The position numbers were made by a program, and so were the translations under genes. Below are positions 6,128-7,448 of a DNA stretch of 7,448 bases, piece after piece (within the stretch, counting starts at the first letter, position 1; each line of letters starts with the position of its first letter). Source of the stretch: Desulfobacterales bacterium (lineage in GTDB: Bacteria; Desulfobacterota; Desulfobacteria; Desulfobacterales; JAUCGF01); contig JAOZRC010000257.1 of assembly GCA_029940345.1 (NCBI GenBank), positions 1-7,448 of the forward strand, in the 5' to 3' direction. Under the pieces are notes generated by a model. It worked only from the letters and a program-made list of their open reading frames with translations. It did not search any database and was not told where the DNA came from.

Positions 6128-6303
6128 CTTTTAAAGTGACAAGGTGGAATTTGGTAAAAAGAAAAAATGCGTCGCCGAAATTTGCCATTTCCTTACATTG
6201 ATTCAGATTTTTTAGTTGTAGATGATATAAAAGTGTGTTGTATTTCCCTAAAATAAGATTTTGTGCGTCATTAAGATTTTTATTATGTCAGAAAGTATGA
6301 AAA

Positions 6304-7448
6304 ATGAATTTTGAAAGACTCAGGATACTCCTGATAGCGGCATTTATGCTTGTTTCACTGGTTCCCCTGGCCTCTCTCGGATATAAGGTGATATCCCAGG
6401 GAGAAATCCTGATCGAAGAAAAAGCATCCTCCTATTTAAAAGGTTTGTCTGAAAGGAATGCTGAAGCAATAAAAGGGTTCATGATGGAAAGAGTAAATGA
6501 TATAAACACCCTTTCCAATATCATTTGTATTTTGGGCTTTGATTCCACGATGCTTAAAACGCATTTTGAACATAAGAAAGCACAATACAGCCCCTATCTC
6601 AGTTTTTTCGTGCTGGATAAATCCGGGAAATCTGTTTTCTCCACCATGGATGTTTTCTATGATCCGGCGTCGTTGCATTCCATCGGTGAATCGGGAAGTT
6701 CATGGCGGAGCGCCCGTGTTAAAGATGTCTTTATGTTTACCACTGGGCAAGAGCAAATTCCAGTGCTTATGATTTGCGCACCCATACTGAACGGGTCTGA
6801 AGAACGTTGTGGGAGATTATGTGCTTTGGTTGATTTCAGACGTGTTGGTTCGATGCTGCGAAAAAGCAATATAGAAGTGACCGGAGAAGTCTACCTGGTA
6901 AACAAAAAAGGCATTTTTTTGTCTGCATCACGATTGGGGGCCAAAGCGCTCACAGACCATATTTCTATGACGGCCATAGATGAAAAGAAACAGGGGCTTT
7001 ATGAAACAACAGATTATAGAGGAGAGCGTGTATTGCAGGCCTATCATAAAGTTGATGCGTTCCCGTGGTATGTTATCGCTGATCAGGACATGGCGGAAAT
7101 TTTGAACCGTATCAATGCCTTGGGAAGGGAGGCTGTTGTCTATGGCGTACTGACCGCAATGATTGTTTTCGTCCTTGCTTTTTGCGTTTCAACGATAATA
7201 GTAAATATTTTGAAAGCCAAATACCGGTACGAAAAAGAGCTGGAGTTTCAAGTCATTCAAAAAGAAAAACTGGCATCTCTGGGGCTCTTGACTTCAGGGC
7301 TTGCCCATGAATTAAACACACCCCTTGCCAATGCGTTACTCTACACCCAGATTGCCAAAGAAGAACTGGATGAACCCGAAACCGAGATAGAACTAATCCA
7401 GGAAAGACTTTCCACAGTGGTTGATGAAATCAGGCAGGGAAGTAAAAT
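6304..7448 (+). CDS. Membrane sensor histidine kinase with Cache-like periplasmic domain (3' partial)
   Basis: Translation from ATG 6304 is open to the right edge (381 complete codons). An in-frame TGA at 6298-6300 just upstream makes this the first possible ATG. The Shine-Dalgarno is weak (GAAAG, 6291-6295). Residues about 7-28 form the first membrane helix and 277-303 the second, so 29-276 should be periplasmic. That part resembles a double-Cache sensor, with two hairpin-type stretches, FVLDKSGKSVFS (102-113) and YLVNKKGIFLS (197-207), and FPWYVIADQD (253-262) near its end. No HAMP domain follows. A short charged linker leads straight into the DHp domain, with the H-box LASLGLLTSGLAHELNTPL and phospho-acceptor His335. 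The ATP-binding domain is beyond the window. It probably senses a small extracellular ligand, and a partner regulator may lie downstream. It is transcribed away from the gdhA operon; no functional link is evident. Confidence 0.92.
   Translation, partial: MNFERLRILLIAAFMLVSLVPLASLGYKVISQGEILIEEKASSYLKGLSERNAEAIKGFMMERVNDINTLSNIICILGFDSTMLKTHFEHKKAQYSPYLSFFVLDKSGKSVFSTMDVFYDPASLHSIGESGSSWRSARVKDVFMFTTGQEQIPVLMICAPILNGSEERCGRLCALVDFRRVGSMLRKSNIEVTGEVYLVNKKGIFLSASRLGAKALTDHISMTAIDEKKQGLYETTDYRGERVLQAYHKVDAFPWYVIADQDMAEILNRINALGREAVVYGVLTAMIVFVLAFCVSTIIVNILKAKYRYEKELEFQVIQKEKLASLGLLTSGLAHELNTPLANALLYTQIAKEELDEPETEIELIQERLSTVVDEIRQGSK

Larger units (their letters stand above)
5872..6149. repeat. 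Outer inverted-repeat pair flanking the MITE
   Basis: TTCCACTTTGTCAC (5872-5885) and GTGACAAGGTGGAA (6136-6149) are inverted copies with 13 of 14 bases matching. The pair brackets the palindromic element and its target duplication. The left copy follows a small hairpin, AGTGGA/TCCACT (5861-5878). This may be the remnant ends of an older insertion into which the MITE later landed, or chance. No transposase remains between them. Confidence 0.35.
5582..6303. other. 722-bp intergenic control region with an inserted element
   Basis: This stretch separates the Cys-rich/gdhA operon (- strand) from the membrane histidine kinase (+ strand). From left to right it holds the Shine-Dalgarno and repeated leader (5585-5658), the sigma-54 promoter (5664-5679), an IHF-like match, two dyads (5759-5790), a small hairpin (AGTGGA/TCCACT, 5861-5878), and the MITE-like element with its target duplications (5958-6127). 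Bases 5791-5860 and 6150-6303 show nothing convincing. No sigma-54 promoter (GG-N10-GC) was found on the + strand before the right-hand kinase. No ORF with a ribosome site was seen. Confidence 0.7.

Noticed and set aside
6143..6171. Sigma-54 promoter before the right-hand kinase (TTGG ... ATGC)
   Set aside because: The GG to GC distance is 14 bp, far outside the permitted spacing.

Overview
The window suggests an anaerobic, moderately AT-rich Gram-negative bacterium, most likely a sulfate-reducing deltaproteobacterium of the Desulfobacterales type. This rests on gene style only: an NtrC-family two-component pair beside gdhA, a small CxxC protein and a sigma-54 promoter. No rRNA or other phylogenetic marker is present, so the assignment is an inference.

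Layout. (1) Bases 1-1166, + strand: the 3' part of a Fic-domain (AMP-transferase type) gene that enters from the left edge. It converges on the next block across a 152-bp gap with no clear terminator. (2) Bases 5581 down to 1319, - strand: four genes in one direction, namely a 92-aa protein with two copies of a four-cysteine motif, a hexameric-type glutamate dehydrogenase (gdhA), a soluble GAF-domain histidine kinase, and a sigma-54-activating response regulator. The kinase stop and the regulator start overlap by one base (TGATG). A perfect 13-bp inverted repeat lies between gdhA and the kinase. (3) Bases 5582-6303: a 722-bp non-coding region. It carries the control region of the gdhA operon and, further out, a 152-bp palindromic MITE-like element with a 9-bp target duplication. 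(4) Bases 6304-7448, + strand: a membrane histidine kinase with a Cache-like periplasmic sensor, cut by the right edge.

The most notable content is what looks like a complete sigma-54 circuit. Upstream of the Cys-rich gene is a near-consensus -24/-12 promoter (TGGCATG-N4-TTGCT). At about -106 to -134 from the predicted start are two identical GGAAATTTTCC dyads, the usual place for activator sites. A weaker IHF-like match lies between them. The predicted transcript would open with an unusual leader made almost entirely of a 12-bp unit repeated about five times, ending in a perfect Shine-Dalgarno sequence. The neighbouring response regulator has every part needed to activate such a promoter (Asp58, Walker A/B, GAFTGA, Fis-type HTH). 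The heptamer TTCCATA, found in both dyads, recurs in both arms of the palindrome before the kinase gene, which suggests autoregulation. The link between this regulator and these sites is an inference from position and shared sequence.
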